Assembly (NCBI RefSeq): GCF_035582795.1
Contig: NC_134370.1
Location: forward strand, 53,059,501-53,123,500
Direction: 5' to 3'
DNA length: 64,000 nt
From: Mycteria americana
Lineage: Eukaryota > Chordata > Aves > Ciconiiformes > Ciconiidae
In this document: positions 12,716 to 24,090 of the stretch, one piece after another
Layout of the letters: each line of letters starts with the position of its first letter
How positions within the stretch are numbered: the stretch's first letter is position 1
Translations under genes and position numbers: made by a program
Notes under the pieces: generated by a model
The model's database searches: none
What the model was told of the DNA's origin: nothing
Seen by the model: the letters and a program-made list of their open reading frames with translations, nothing else

Positions 12716-13735
12716 TGGTGGTCTTGGTAGTGTTAGGTTTACGGTTGGACTTGATGATCTTAAAGGTCTTTTCCAACCTACACGATTCTGTGACTCTGTG
12801 ATAATTTCATCTGCCTGCTCCTCTTTTGTCTCTACAACATTAAAACCCCTACGAAACCACAGTGCTTCTTCCTGCATGATACTAGATGCAAGGATCTCCC
12901 TTTTCTTGCACTAATTGGACTGCTATGCTCAGCAAACTATTATCTGAGCAGACCACCAGCCTTCAAAAATGGCCTTGGAAAAAGATTGGATTCTAGTTCA
13001 GAAGCACTGGTAATCTGAGCCCAAGCCAAGGTGGAACATTGTACTAACGAATAGCTCCAAATAACTCTAGGCAAGTAATACCTACATAATGATTAACAAG
13101 AAGGTACCCTTATGTAACATAGCAAAGTTCAACGTCATTAAATCTCCACATGGAGAATACTACCTCCACTTCGCAGATGTGCCTTGAAAAGGAGGCTTTT
13201 TTCCTGAGATACCTCAAGAAACTAAAACCTTTGTATAGTTTTTGTATCTTTTGTATATCTTTGGCCAAGACTATACAAGTTGCTGTTTTATGTAAATAAT
13301 CACATTTTAAATATTCTTCTGCTGGATCTTCATCAAGGACACTCAGGAAAGAGATTTTTGTTCCAACTCTTTAATAAATTTAATGCATAATGTTTTTCTT
13401 CTAGAAGAGGTAATACAGACCTGTAGGCCTGGCTTCCTCACAATTCCCCAGCAAAAGTCCCACACTTCTGAGTGCAGGCAGAGGCAACTTGGGTGTCCAA
13501 AGTATTTGAGTGCACAAGTAGGAAGGTGTCCAGGTAAAGTAATAAACGGTAACGCTTTCAGTGAAAAATAGACTTTCATCAGTGAATCCCTGACTTTGCA
13601 GACTTGCCACATACTTCGTGTAGCTCTGGGCACATAGCTCAGCTGTGAAATTAGACAACATGTACGTCTTTGTGTCTTGGAGTTCAAACAAATAATTGAA
13701 CCATTCTTCAGAAAGCTATGAAAACACATAAGTTG

Positions 13736-13862
13736 CCATAGAAATATAGGCCTGGAAGAGATCATCTACACTGAGGCAAGTTCAGCAATGTCGGTAGCAT
13801 CAGTGGGAGATGGTGGTCTAACCTGTTCTTGAACATGTCTAATGAAAGCCAATCTCTAATCT
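13736..13862 (-). mobile_element. Ancient CR1 fragment, antisense
   Basis: The plus strand reads like the reverse complement of an old amniote CR1: 'ggcctggaagagatcatcta', then 'gtctaacctgttcttgaaca', then 'tctaatgaaagccaatctct'. It is heavily diverged, so the boundaries are approximate. Confidence 0.55.
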
Positions 13863-14514
13863 GCTGAGAGATCAAAAGGGACCATTATGAAAATCTTTTC
13901 TGATTTAACCCCAGCCCTCATGCATTGCACAAGACAAAGTACTTCCCCAACCACAGAGCTGTCTTGTGAGGTTGTACTGGAACTTTTAGGAAGATACCTA
14001 ATTTGATGTGCAGTAAATAACAGCAGGTTATGCACCATAGCCATAGCTAAGCAGATAATTATCTTCACTGTTACAAACAATTTGCACTGTATGTTAAAAG
14101 AGGCCCCAGGAAACTGCGAGTGTGATACCACCAGGAGAGCAGGCCAAGCTGGTTCTGGGAGGGCCATGACAGAGGACAAGTGTAAGGGTCCTGGTCAGTC
14201 TAGCACACAGGAGATACCACTGAATAACTTAATGTTGGGGCAAGGAAAATAACTGCACTGAGTGAAAAATGATATTTGTTAAATTAATGAGAATAAAAAT
14301 AGACATCTGCAGTCTTTTCAGTTCAGTTGGCTTTGTTGCGTAGCTAGCTTCCCACCATTCTTTCAAGACTGTTCTCATAGAATAAAGGCATTCTCAGAAA
14401 CCTCTAGTTTAGCAGAACTGTTTGAAAAAAGTGAAAAAGTGAGGCAAGCTGGGATGGTTGGAGATGGGCAGGCAGTTGAGTGCATTGCCAAAAAGAAGTC
14501 AGGGGATCCAGAGG

Positions 14515-14690
14515 ATTGCCCTGCCTGTCCTACCCACGCCCCCCACTCCCTCCCCAACTGCCTAGCCTGCCTGCCTAGCCTGCCCTGCCCTACCTGCCCT
14601 CTTGCCTTGTCTGCCCTGCCCAGCCTGCCTACCCTGCCCTACTTGCCTGTCCTGCTCTGCCTGTCTGCACTGCGTGCTTGTATCCCACTG
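14515..14690. repeat. Imperfect CCTGCC-rich low-complexity block
   Basis: About 175 bases consist almost entirely of variants of CCTGC, CCTGCC and CCTAC, with few purines other than G. It is an imperfect tandem array. The open frame across it (a Cys/Pro/Leu-rich product) is a by-product of the repeat. Confidence 0.8.
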
Positions 14691-17389
14691 CAAGTTGTGA
14701 CAGAATTAACTTGCTCCTCCAAAATACTCACTTCTGTCAAATGAGCTCTCTTCTCCCACTGGCATAAAACTCTTCCAGTGGCAACTTCTGACCAGTTCCA
14801 ACAACAATCCTCACAAATCTTGTGATCTTATGTTTACTGAGAGATTAGTTCTGATTTTGTTTGTTCCTTTTCAGAACAGCACTGCAATTTAAATTTGTCA
14901 GTGCAGTCCTTAATGGAAATTTGTGCTATCCTATGCTCATTCCCTCAAGAGTAAGATGGCATTTGCAGCCACTCCTCAGAAGGCTCTGTGCTGATGCAGA
15001 AACACTCTTGTAATTCTGATGTAGCATAAATAATTGTCATTTTTAATATCACTGGCAAATTTGTTATATGCTATTTCAAGCCTAGCTGATTTGGGCAGTT
15101 TCTGCCTTCCTCGCCCCCTCGCTTTCTCTTCCCCCTTTTCTGATTTTAATTTTCTTTCAACAATGTTCTGAATATGAACAAAAAAACTTTAAAGAAGAAT
15201 AAAGATGAGGGCAAGTCCCACAGTATTTCTCACTTATCAAACCAAGGGATTTAGCTTGTGAAAGGGGTAAGTCACCAGCAGGAGAGGAGCTGTGGCTTGC
15301 TCTCTCACAGCACTGTCGGGCACTCAGCATTAAACCACCAGCAGCTTCTACAGCACAGTGCACTCTCTAAAATGGACAGGGGCTGAGCCTGCAACCTTGC
15401 CAGGCTGAATAATGCCACTTAGACAATGATGTGTGCAGCATAAAATAAAAATCTTATATGTGAAAATACAGGATAAAGTGAACTGTCTGCCAACACCAAA
15501 TAAGAGGGGACTCTTGTGCAAGGAGGTGCACTTGTTTTAAAAGAACTACACAATGGGATTGTTTTTATCTTCTGCACTTGCAAGTCCAAGAGTAGTGTAT
15601 TGTTATGGAGGTGCTTGCTGGTGTTTTCCCCTGGGATGTTGAAGAGCTTTAAATGTATGCACACATACTTCTTTCTTCAACCTAGGCAGGTGCCAGTGGG
15701 TTGTTTCCCTCCTCACTGTTCACACCTCCCTCCCTGCTGGCATCAGTGGGGCATCTCATCTAAGTCGGGGAATCCAGATTGTGCTCTAAAGTCTGTTCTT
15801 TCATTGAACATCCACCCTCTGACTTCACCAAAAAGTCCCAGGGGCTATAATGCAATGTAATGTGCTTCCTATTGATAGTAAGGGGAGACCTTGACCCTGC
15901 GGCTCACGCCTCATGTGCACGTGTCATTTTGTGTCTAAAAATGTGTCCATTTTTCTGGAGTCTTCTAGTTCTTTACTATTTTTGTCATGGTGATGCTACA
16001 ACACTACTGTGCTGTAGCAGGCCTTTACTGATGTTATCTTGCATGTGAGCTGTTACAGAAAAATGACAGTATGCTGACCAAAACTATGCTTTTTAATAAG
16101 CTGAGGCTGCAGTGCCCAAAGACCAGCAGTTAGTTTGGCAGGTCCTGGCCTTCAACTCTTCCCCTAAACCGTGGGCCTTGCAGTGAACTATGCTTGGCTT
16201 ATAGCTGGAACCATTGCTATGGTGCACCAGCCGTTGGGGGAGCACCAGCAGGCACAGGAAACAGCAGCCCTTCTTACCCTACCCGATGCATCAGACCTGG
16301 CTTCAAACTCTGGAGAGGCCTGGCTGGTTTTACCCAATTCCTTTGTGCTTGGACCAGCAGCAGGAGAACCCAGACTCTCCCCCTTCCTTAGGTCTCACAG
16401 CTGACGGACCCCTGTGGTCCCACTCCAGGGCTCTCAATTAAACCACATTTCCATCCAAACTGTTGCTTCTTGTAGGAGGTATTTCCACTGTGGAGGCCAA
16501 GTTCATTGCAGTCAGTGCTCACATGAACACCTGCAACGTGGACCTTTAAGGGTGCCAAGGGCCACTAAACAAATGTGAGTAGTTACTCAGTTTCCTACTT
16601 ACCAAAAGAGATAGCAGTGTTAGATTTTGGCAGTTTAGGTGGGAAACTGCATTATTTCCATGTTCTAGAGAAGCTCAAGTGAGCAATCCGTGAGTGCCTG
16701 GAAAGCTTAAGGAAAGGGAAATACGCGCATGTTAGATCTGCATCCACCTCCAGCAGTCAGCACAGTTACAGCCACAAGCAAGAAGGTGACTGTGCGGCAG
16801 CAGCCTGGAGGCTTCACCCATAGATCACATAGATGCCATGGCTGTGACGTGACACACCTTGTATAAAAGGTGGCAGTAAGAAGAACTCGGTAGCAGTAGT
16901 TGAATCATGCTGGAGCTGGATTTTTACTGCTGATCTGAGACAACCCTGGGTCGCAATAAAAACCTGCCTTTGCAGGCCCCGCGCAGAGGTTTCACGGTCT
17001 CCAAGTGGCTCAGGGGCCAGACTGTGGAAATCTTCTGCTTCAGTCCTCATTGTAATATCCCACACCCCCACCACCACCACACCCCGGCCCCTGTATTTGT
17101 GATTGCTTTTCTCTCATGAAGGCCAGGAAGAGCGACAATTTCTCGCCACTTGCCCTGAGGCAGTGCCGAGCAAGAGCTCCCTCCCGCGGGGTCCTGGCCT
17201 GCCCTCGGGAGGCTCCACCCCCGAGACAGGGGATGGGGTGTGAGCGAGGTCTCCCAGGGGATCGGTAAGAGTCGGTAACCTAAACCCACCGTCAGTCTGG
17301 TCAGAAACAGCAGTGCTGGCTGTAATTGCTGTTTCAGGAAGTGTCCTTTAAAAGTGGACAAAACGTTAATTACTCGGCTGCTGAATTAC

Positions 17390-18180
17390 TCGACTGCTGG
17401 CGCGGGCTCATGGCCCCTGCCGGGCCGCGGCCGCTTGGGCCCTCCGCGCCGCCGTACGGAGGCCGCTCCCCCCGCCCCCTTGCTCCCCCCAATATGGCCG
17501 CCCCGGCAGAGCCCGCCTCAGCCTGCCGCTCGCCGGGGCCACCGCCGCCTGCCCGCCGCCGCCGGCGGTAGAGAGCCGCTGGGCCGGCAGGCGGCCGCCC
17601 TCGCGGGGAGGCGGAGGGAGCCGCGGGGGGCTCCATGAAGGGCTGCGGCAGCCCCAGGCCGGGCCTGCTCAGGCGGCTGACTCCTCCCTTGGGGAAGGAG
17701 GGTGCGCTGGGGCCGCCCCCGCCCGCCGGGGCCGCCGCCGTGTGACTGGGAGCGCGGAGCCCCGAGTGGCTGCGGGGCGCCGGGCCTGAGCCGGGCGTCG
17801 ACACCCTGCCCCCGCGGGACGGGGCCTCCTGCGCTCGGCCCAGCCCGCCGCTCCGTCCCCGCCCGCCGAGGTCCCCGCCGGCAGCGATAATGTTTTCTCT
17901 CAAGCAGCCTAAACCCACCTTCAAGTCCTACCTTCTGCCGCTGCCTCAGGTAACAGCCTTTTATTTCCATTAGCCACTTGCTTGGCTGTTTCCCTCCCTG
18001 CCCTGGCCCCGTCCTTGGCCCTGACCGAGGTGCCGCCGCCGGGGCTCCCTTCCCGGCGCGGCGGCGGCCGGGCCGGCCCGGCCCGGAGCGGGGCCCGCGG
18101 GGCGCCCGGGGCTCTGCCCGGAGCTTCTCCCCCGCTCGCCTCGAGGTTACCGGCCTGGCGGGGGTGGTAAACCAGCACCT
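17390..18180 (+). promoter_or_regulatory. MTMR10: MTMR10 CpG-island promoter
   Basis: A sharp rise in GC and CpG (about 800 bases, with many CGCG and GGCCGC words) surrounds the first MTMR10 exon, while the DNA on both sides is AT-rich. There is no TATA box at a sensible place, as is usual for housekeeping CpG-island promoters. The words CCAATATGGCCGCC near 17489-17502 resemble a YY1-type initiator site (ATGGC core), which would place a start site in about 17450-17550. This is inference. All long open frames here, on both strands, come from the GC richness. Confidence 0.8.
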
Positions 18181-21100
18181 ACGCGTCTCTGGAGGGGCTT
18201 CCGAAGAGCCCCTAGAAATCCTCCGTCGCACGGGGAAACAAAAGCTGTGCAGTCGGTTTGAAGTGCAGCCTGTTGGCCGCTTGGTCTTTGAAGTCGCACA
18301 CAAACATAAAGTGAGCATATGCTGGTGACAAGCCCAAACTTTGGTCGAGGAGCAGAACTTTTATCAAAATAAAGTCTCGTGTTGATTTAAGACGGTCAAC
18401 GTGAGATTATTTTGGAAAGTTATGAATAATGCTTCAGGTGTTGGGGCTCGCTTTCCTCTTTGTGCTGGGCGGGCGTTCTGCATTCGCACTGTGGAATACT
18501 TTGAGGAGAAAACAGCTGGTGCTTGTCTGTTATGCAAACAATTAAACTCTCACTGTAGCTATCGTTTCACATTTGAAACTTGGCTGATAGCATAAATAAG
18601 AAAATCAAGTATATATAGTAGAATACTATAGGTAGTGCGTATAGTATCAAGCATATGTAGTAGAACCACTAGGACTTTTTGTGTCATCTGGGTGTGCACT
18701 TGACAGAATGTGAGGCAGGACCACTTCTAGCAACACGTTTGACATGTTGACTCATTTTTGCTTTTTTGCAATTTCTTGGTAAAAGTGAAATGTCGATGCA
18801 ATGTAGTTCTGGATATTCCTGGTCCTGGGAAATGGTGATATCACTGTCAGTGTAGGAACCATAAGCGTTGTTATTTCACTAGAGGTTGCAGTCTTTTTAT
18901 AGAAGTATTTTTAAGGTTTGGAATTAAAATGCAGGTAGGCATGTATGTGTTCCAGGCCTTGGTTTTTTTTTTGGAAATTTTTCCTATGTTGGAAAGTCAT
19001 GCATGTTAAAAGTTGGTAGAGAGATTTGTGCAAACTTGAGTGTCCATATCTGTGTAAAGCTTCTTGTAGGACTTGAGCCTTTATGGAATGTCAAGCCAAA
19101 TTGTTTTTTGTTCGTTCTGTGACTTGTTATAGCCTAGGTTACACAGTTAGTTAAACGTTAGCACTTTAAATGTTATATTATTCTTCTGGTACAAAGCTAA
19201 ATGTACACAAAAATGTTAGTATCTTTACAGAAAACTGTTGCTATGATTGGATCCTAGCTCTTTAAGATCAGCTTCTTAAGTTAAAAGAACTTCTTTCTCC
19301 TTTGCCTAAATAGATCAGACTTGTGTCTGACTGTAAAGTTCTGATTCTTAAGTACATTATCTTTTTTTTTTTTTTTTTTTCTTAAGGCTGAAGACCACAT
19401 AACGTCAGAACCAAGGATTAAAAAACTGGAACCGGTACTTCTGCCAGGTAGGCATAAATCGGGAATTTGACATGTACGTCAACAAAGATATATTTAAGCC
19501 TTTTGTTTATTATAATAGAATTTGTAAAATGTAAATATTTTTCCCTATTTTACTGTGATTATTATTGATTTTGGTATATTTTAATCTTAGCATGCTCCTT
19601 GAGGGAATATAATTTCGTAGAAGGAAAATCTAATGATATTTGTGTTGGTAGAAAATTGTTCTAACCTGCCTGAAACACTAAATAAATACATAGGCAGTTT
19701 TGTGTAGAATAATGTCTTGGTTTTGTTGTGAGTGTTTGAAATGAAACCATTGTAAGTTTTGTAACATTTATGATGCCTTTTGGAAGACTACTAATAATTA
19801 TATTTTTGTCAGATAGTCAGACCTTTACCTGTGTGCAGAACCCACTACTGTAGCATGTGTCTTCTGTTATTTTAAAGGAAAATATTCCTAGAATTTCCAG
19901 TAGGTAGGTATTATTGACTTCTGTATTGGAAAACTTCTAATGCCATCTTTATTCATTTACTCTTACTGAATATGCAGCTGTTGTGTAATTTTGGAATTTT
20001 TAAGTGTCTTTAAACCTATGCAGAATAACCTTTGTTGTTGTGTGTGGATAAGAAAAGCAATGTTTTTATTATTATTCATAATTACATATTTATAAAAATG
20101 TAGGATATTCATGACTTCTGTATTTTACATAAGAAATAATCTTTGGTAAATGACATTTTGATCAATGAGGATTTCTAAAAGCCTTTTTCAGATACCAAAG
20201 GAACAATCTACTATTCTCAAGATTACTTTCATTGCAAACTGTACATCGCAGTAATAAATTTGACGTGGTGTTTCTAAGGGTAATTTTGAGTTTAAAACAA
20301 TGGTATACTGCATTTTTTTCTTAGCATTCAGATTATATGTTAACAAATATGAATTTACACGCACATACATACTAATGTAGGAAGCTACTGCTATCATGTT
20401 GTCTGAGTTGATAAAACATGTTAACTTTCAAAGTGATCGATAGAATAAACAAGTTACTCTTAAAAAATTCAGTCACTGCTTCATATGGGACTGTTGTTAA
20501 TTAAGCAGTACTAATTGACAAGTGATATGGTCCAGTGAGGTACCTTAAGCTTAAGAGGCTGAAATATTGTGGAAGAGGTTCAACTGAAAGAATAAATAAC
20601 AGCTGACTGACACTCTTCATGAAACAAAATCATACAGATTTTGCTTGAGGCATAAATACCTTAAAATACATTGCTAAGATTGCTCAGTATTTGAAATACA
20701 GTTATATTTCTGTGCTTGCAAAACTTCTGCTTACTACTTGGCATCTTATTGGTTATGGTGCAGTTGATATTCATCCAAGGTCTTTGACTCACAAGGAAGT
20801 GACTGCATGTTCTTCTCTGAGACATTCCACAGTGCAAGGCAGTACGAGATCGCTTTTCTCAAAATGTAACACATCTTGCCTTTACTGTGAGACATGTGCA
20901 TGAGCAGTTATAGAAAACAACTTAATGTGCAGTAACTTTTTTTCAGTGTGGTTCATTCTGTATTTGCGAAACTCCAAAGTACACTTAAAATGGTGCTGTC
21001 TGGGTTTGTTTTTTCTCAACTGGCTTATATTTATCCCATGTTTGCATCATTTCCCTTGTCTGCACTATCTTTGAAATCAGCATTTGGTGGCTTTTGGGAC

Positions 21101-24045
21101 ATTTGTATTAAGTTGCCGCAGGTTATATAGAAACTGACTGAAAGAGTATGACTCACCACAGAATTAAAATTTCCACCTCCATATCATTCTAAAGTGTTAT
21201 TTTGAATTATTTTGTAATAAAATTCACTGCTCTGTGCAGCCACAGAGTAGCTCTGACAAAATCTTTTCATTTTTTTTGAGCATCAGCCTGTGTGAGGGTA
21301 GGGGGAGTTTAGAAATGACTTTTTAAAAATTACTTAAATGAAACTCTTCCTGTTTAAAGTTAAGCACCGGCCTAAACACATTTTTTTGATTCTGTCATCA
21401 AATGGTACAGTAGAAAAGTGTATAAACAAGTACACATTGTACTGTTGGATAGACTGGCTTTTGGATTTGTCATAACCCAAGTTTCTGGCCAAATTCCAAC
21501 TCATTTAATTATGTTATGGCTGACTTGTACTCTCTTGCAAGTACACTTTGAGTATGGTATTCTTAATATCCTATCCTTAATAGTTGTGTGAAATTGCTTT
21601 TGCTCTCAGGAACAGTTTATTATGAATGTTTATTATGCTTCTTTAATTGGTGGAGTTTTTAAGGAGTTCTTTTGGAATTAAATTATATTAGCACAAGCAG
21701 TTACTGGCTTTAGTAATCTTTGAAAACTGCAAATAGTTGCATTAAGCTTTTGATTCCTAAAACATAGTCGCTTTGAGGGAGTAGCTTACTAAAAATTGAA
21801 ATTCCAAAGTAGCTAAATACCCTACTGTCTAACTTGTATTTCTGTGCAGTGGAGATTAGGAGAGGGAGTTCCAGACGTGGAAATAATATGAGTCAGGTTA
21901 CAAAATGAGGAGATTTTTATTAAAAAAAAAAAATACATTGGAATCAACTTTTAACCTGTAGAGTTTGGTTTTTAAAGTTTCCTCTGTTGCCAGAGGAATA
22001 GAGATGCATGTCTTCAGCTTTTGGAACAAAAGCCTGGATTCTCATGGAACTGTGTGCCCTGAGGAGGGTGTTGTGTTAGGAAAAGCAATAAACATCATTT
22101 AAAGCAAGTAAAAACCTTGGTTGTAATAGGCAACACTGATACTGCAGTAGGGAAAAGCAAATAATTTAATAGAATTTGGTATAATTTCATTCCAAAACAC
22201 ATGATATAGGTTTAAGATGGAGTTATAAAAATGTTTTCTTTTTCTTTCTGCAGTTCTGTTCTCCTAGTGTAGTTTTCTGATCAAGAGTTTTGCAGAGTTA
22301 GTTGAAGAGTTGGCCTGTGTAACAGTTCCACTTTTTTTCCCCTTTGTTTGCATAGCTTGTTTAATAAGCACGTCAAAGAGGAAAAATAGAGATATAGCAG
22401 GTCGTCTACCAATCAGTCTGTTAAAGTGCCTTGCCTGGGTAGTAGGAAATTAGCTTGTGTACTTTAGGGGAGAATGAAGTTAAAGTTGTTAAACTTGAAG
22501 GTGTGTTTTGTTCTGGTAATCAGTTGTAGCCTATTTTCCACAACAATGTCTGTAGCATTTTTTGAGACATCAACTTAAGCATTCAGAAAAATTGTACAGC
22601 TGGAATGTAACTCAGTATGTGTTTTAATGATTTGAATGGCAAAGCAGTGTGCAGAGAAGTGCAATACATGGATGGATAATGAACCAGTCCAGTGTCTGTA
22701 TTGTAAGCAGTGCTGCGCCGTGGTTTAGGCAAGATCAGGCAAAAAGGTCCTCACTTGCTCACACAGGATGTTCTGCAGGAGATTATGGAACATCTGATTA
22801 AGTGTGAGAAAAGGATTGTTCCTCCTGAATCTTAATGCCCACTTGTAGTAATTATTTTAGTGTTGCTCAGTATACTGATTTGCTAGTAGATTAAGTTAGC
22901 TGTTACCTGTAAGTTTTTACAAAACAGCTAGAAATGGTGTAGTTGTTTTTGTTTTTAAAAGTTTATCCAATAAAATTATAGAAGTAAACTGAATAAGAAT
23001 AGTATTTTTTTATCTTTAAGACTTGCTCATGTTAAGGCAAGTTAAAGGAACATTGGTGGTGAGCTGCTGTTGCAAAGCAGGTATTCATAGTGTTCTGTGT
23101 CTGCACCGTGTTTCGTGGTCAGATCATAGAAGTCAACTTCAGTGCTATCATTGGTGTGCGGTCACACCCATGGTGGGTTTATAAACAGGTCATAAGTATG
23201 GCTGGACTGGGTCAGATGTCACCTCTTGCTGACGGTGGCCACCGGCAGGCATGTAGGAAGAAGAAAGAACAGGACAAGCAGCACTTCCAGCTGCTTGTTC
23301 TGCCCTTTCTGCTTCCTTCAATGTGTGGCATGGGGACTTTCCTCTTAGAGTAATGTAATGGGGAGAGGCAAGTGAGGAGTTAGAGCATCATAAAGACAGT
23401 GCTATCATATTTAATTCCTCTTGCTGGATTTTTTTACATGAATTTAACCAATTGCTTTCTGTAGCCATGTAAATTTCTATCACCCACAGCTTCATCTGGT
23501 AAGGAGTTCAGCAATTCAATTATATGCTGTTACAAACTACCTTTATTTGTTTGTTCTGAACTTACCACCATCTGGTTTATTTGGATAAATCCTAGTTCTT
23601 GTATGACACAGCAAACATCAAGCCGTATTCCCGCATTCCATGTGATTCATGATTTTCAGACTTGTGTCAGATGTCCGCTCTGTTTTGTCCCCTCTAGCTT
23701 AATTGTCTTAGTTGGTCCTAAGAAGGAAGCTTTCCATATCTTTAATCATCCTTTTCGTTTACCTCTGAACATTTTCCAGTTGTGGCTGTGTTCTCGTTGA
23801 GGTGGAATTACATATTGTGTTCGAGATTTTTGCCACTAGAGATATTTGGCTTTTATCTAATAATGCCAGTCTAATTGGTGTTACCACCTGCTTTTTGGTT
23901 TTGGTTTGCTTTTTTTGTATAAATGTGCCCTTCGATAGGCAACTGACTGTAGAAATTTAATTGTGGGAGGTTTTTACGACTGTATCATGGAAAGTTTTAA
24001 TCTCTTAGAAGTGTCTGATTCTCTTGCAAGTTAGCTCCCAGGTCT

Positions 24046-24090
<45 letters not shown>

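Larger units (their letters stand above)
9975..12805 (+). mobile_element. CR1 LINE, 5'-truncated, inactive
   Basis: This is a copy of CR1 (chicken repeat 1), the dominant non-LTR retrotransposon of birds, inserted in the same direction as TRPM1 and MTMR10. It begins inside the protein ORF, just before the endonuclease coding start, so the 5' UTR and ORF1 are missing; this is the usual 5' truncation of LINE insertion. It then carries the endonuclease, reverse transcriptase and C-terminal regions. It ends with a typical CR1 tail: GATGATCTTAAAGGTCTTTTCCAACC, followed by two copies of an ATTCTGTG-like octamer rather than poly(A). The frame is broken several times (see the two parts). At about 2.8 kb it is long for a CR1 copy, since most are a few hundred bases. 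The protein stays easily readable, which suggests a moderately young insertion. Confidence 0.95.
12806..17389. other. Intergenic TRPM1-MTMR10, right part
   Basis: No gene is recognised. The stretch contains an old antisense CR1 scrap (13736-13862) and a CCTG-rich block (14515-14690). From about 16140 the GC content rises toward the MTMR10 promoter. Short open frames around 16171-16441 overlap in all three plus-strand frames, which reflects a lack of stops in GC-richer DNA rather than coding. Confidence 0.6.

Noticed and set aside
13343-13765. 140-codon minus-strand open frame
   Set aside because: Intergenic, overlapped by other random frames on both strands, with no motif. Its start region lies in the old CR1 scrap.
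14439-14744. Cys/Pro/Leu-rich small protein
   Set aside because: It is only a translation of the CCTGCC-rich block.
17370-18318. Long overlapping open frames on both strands in the CpG island (up to 266 codons)
   Set aside because: Open in several frames at once, rich in Gly/Pro/Arg/Ala and without family motifs. They result from GC-rich sequence lacking stop codons around the MTMR10 first exon.
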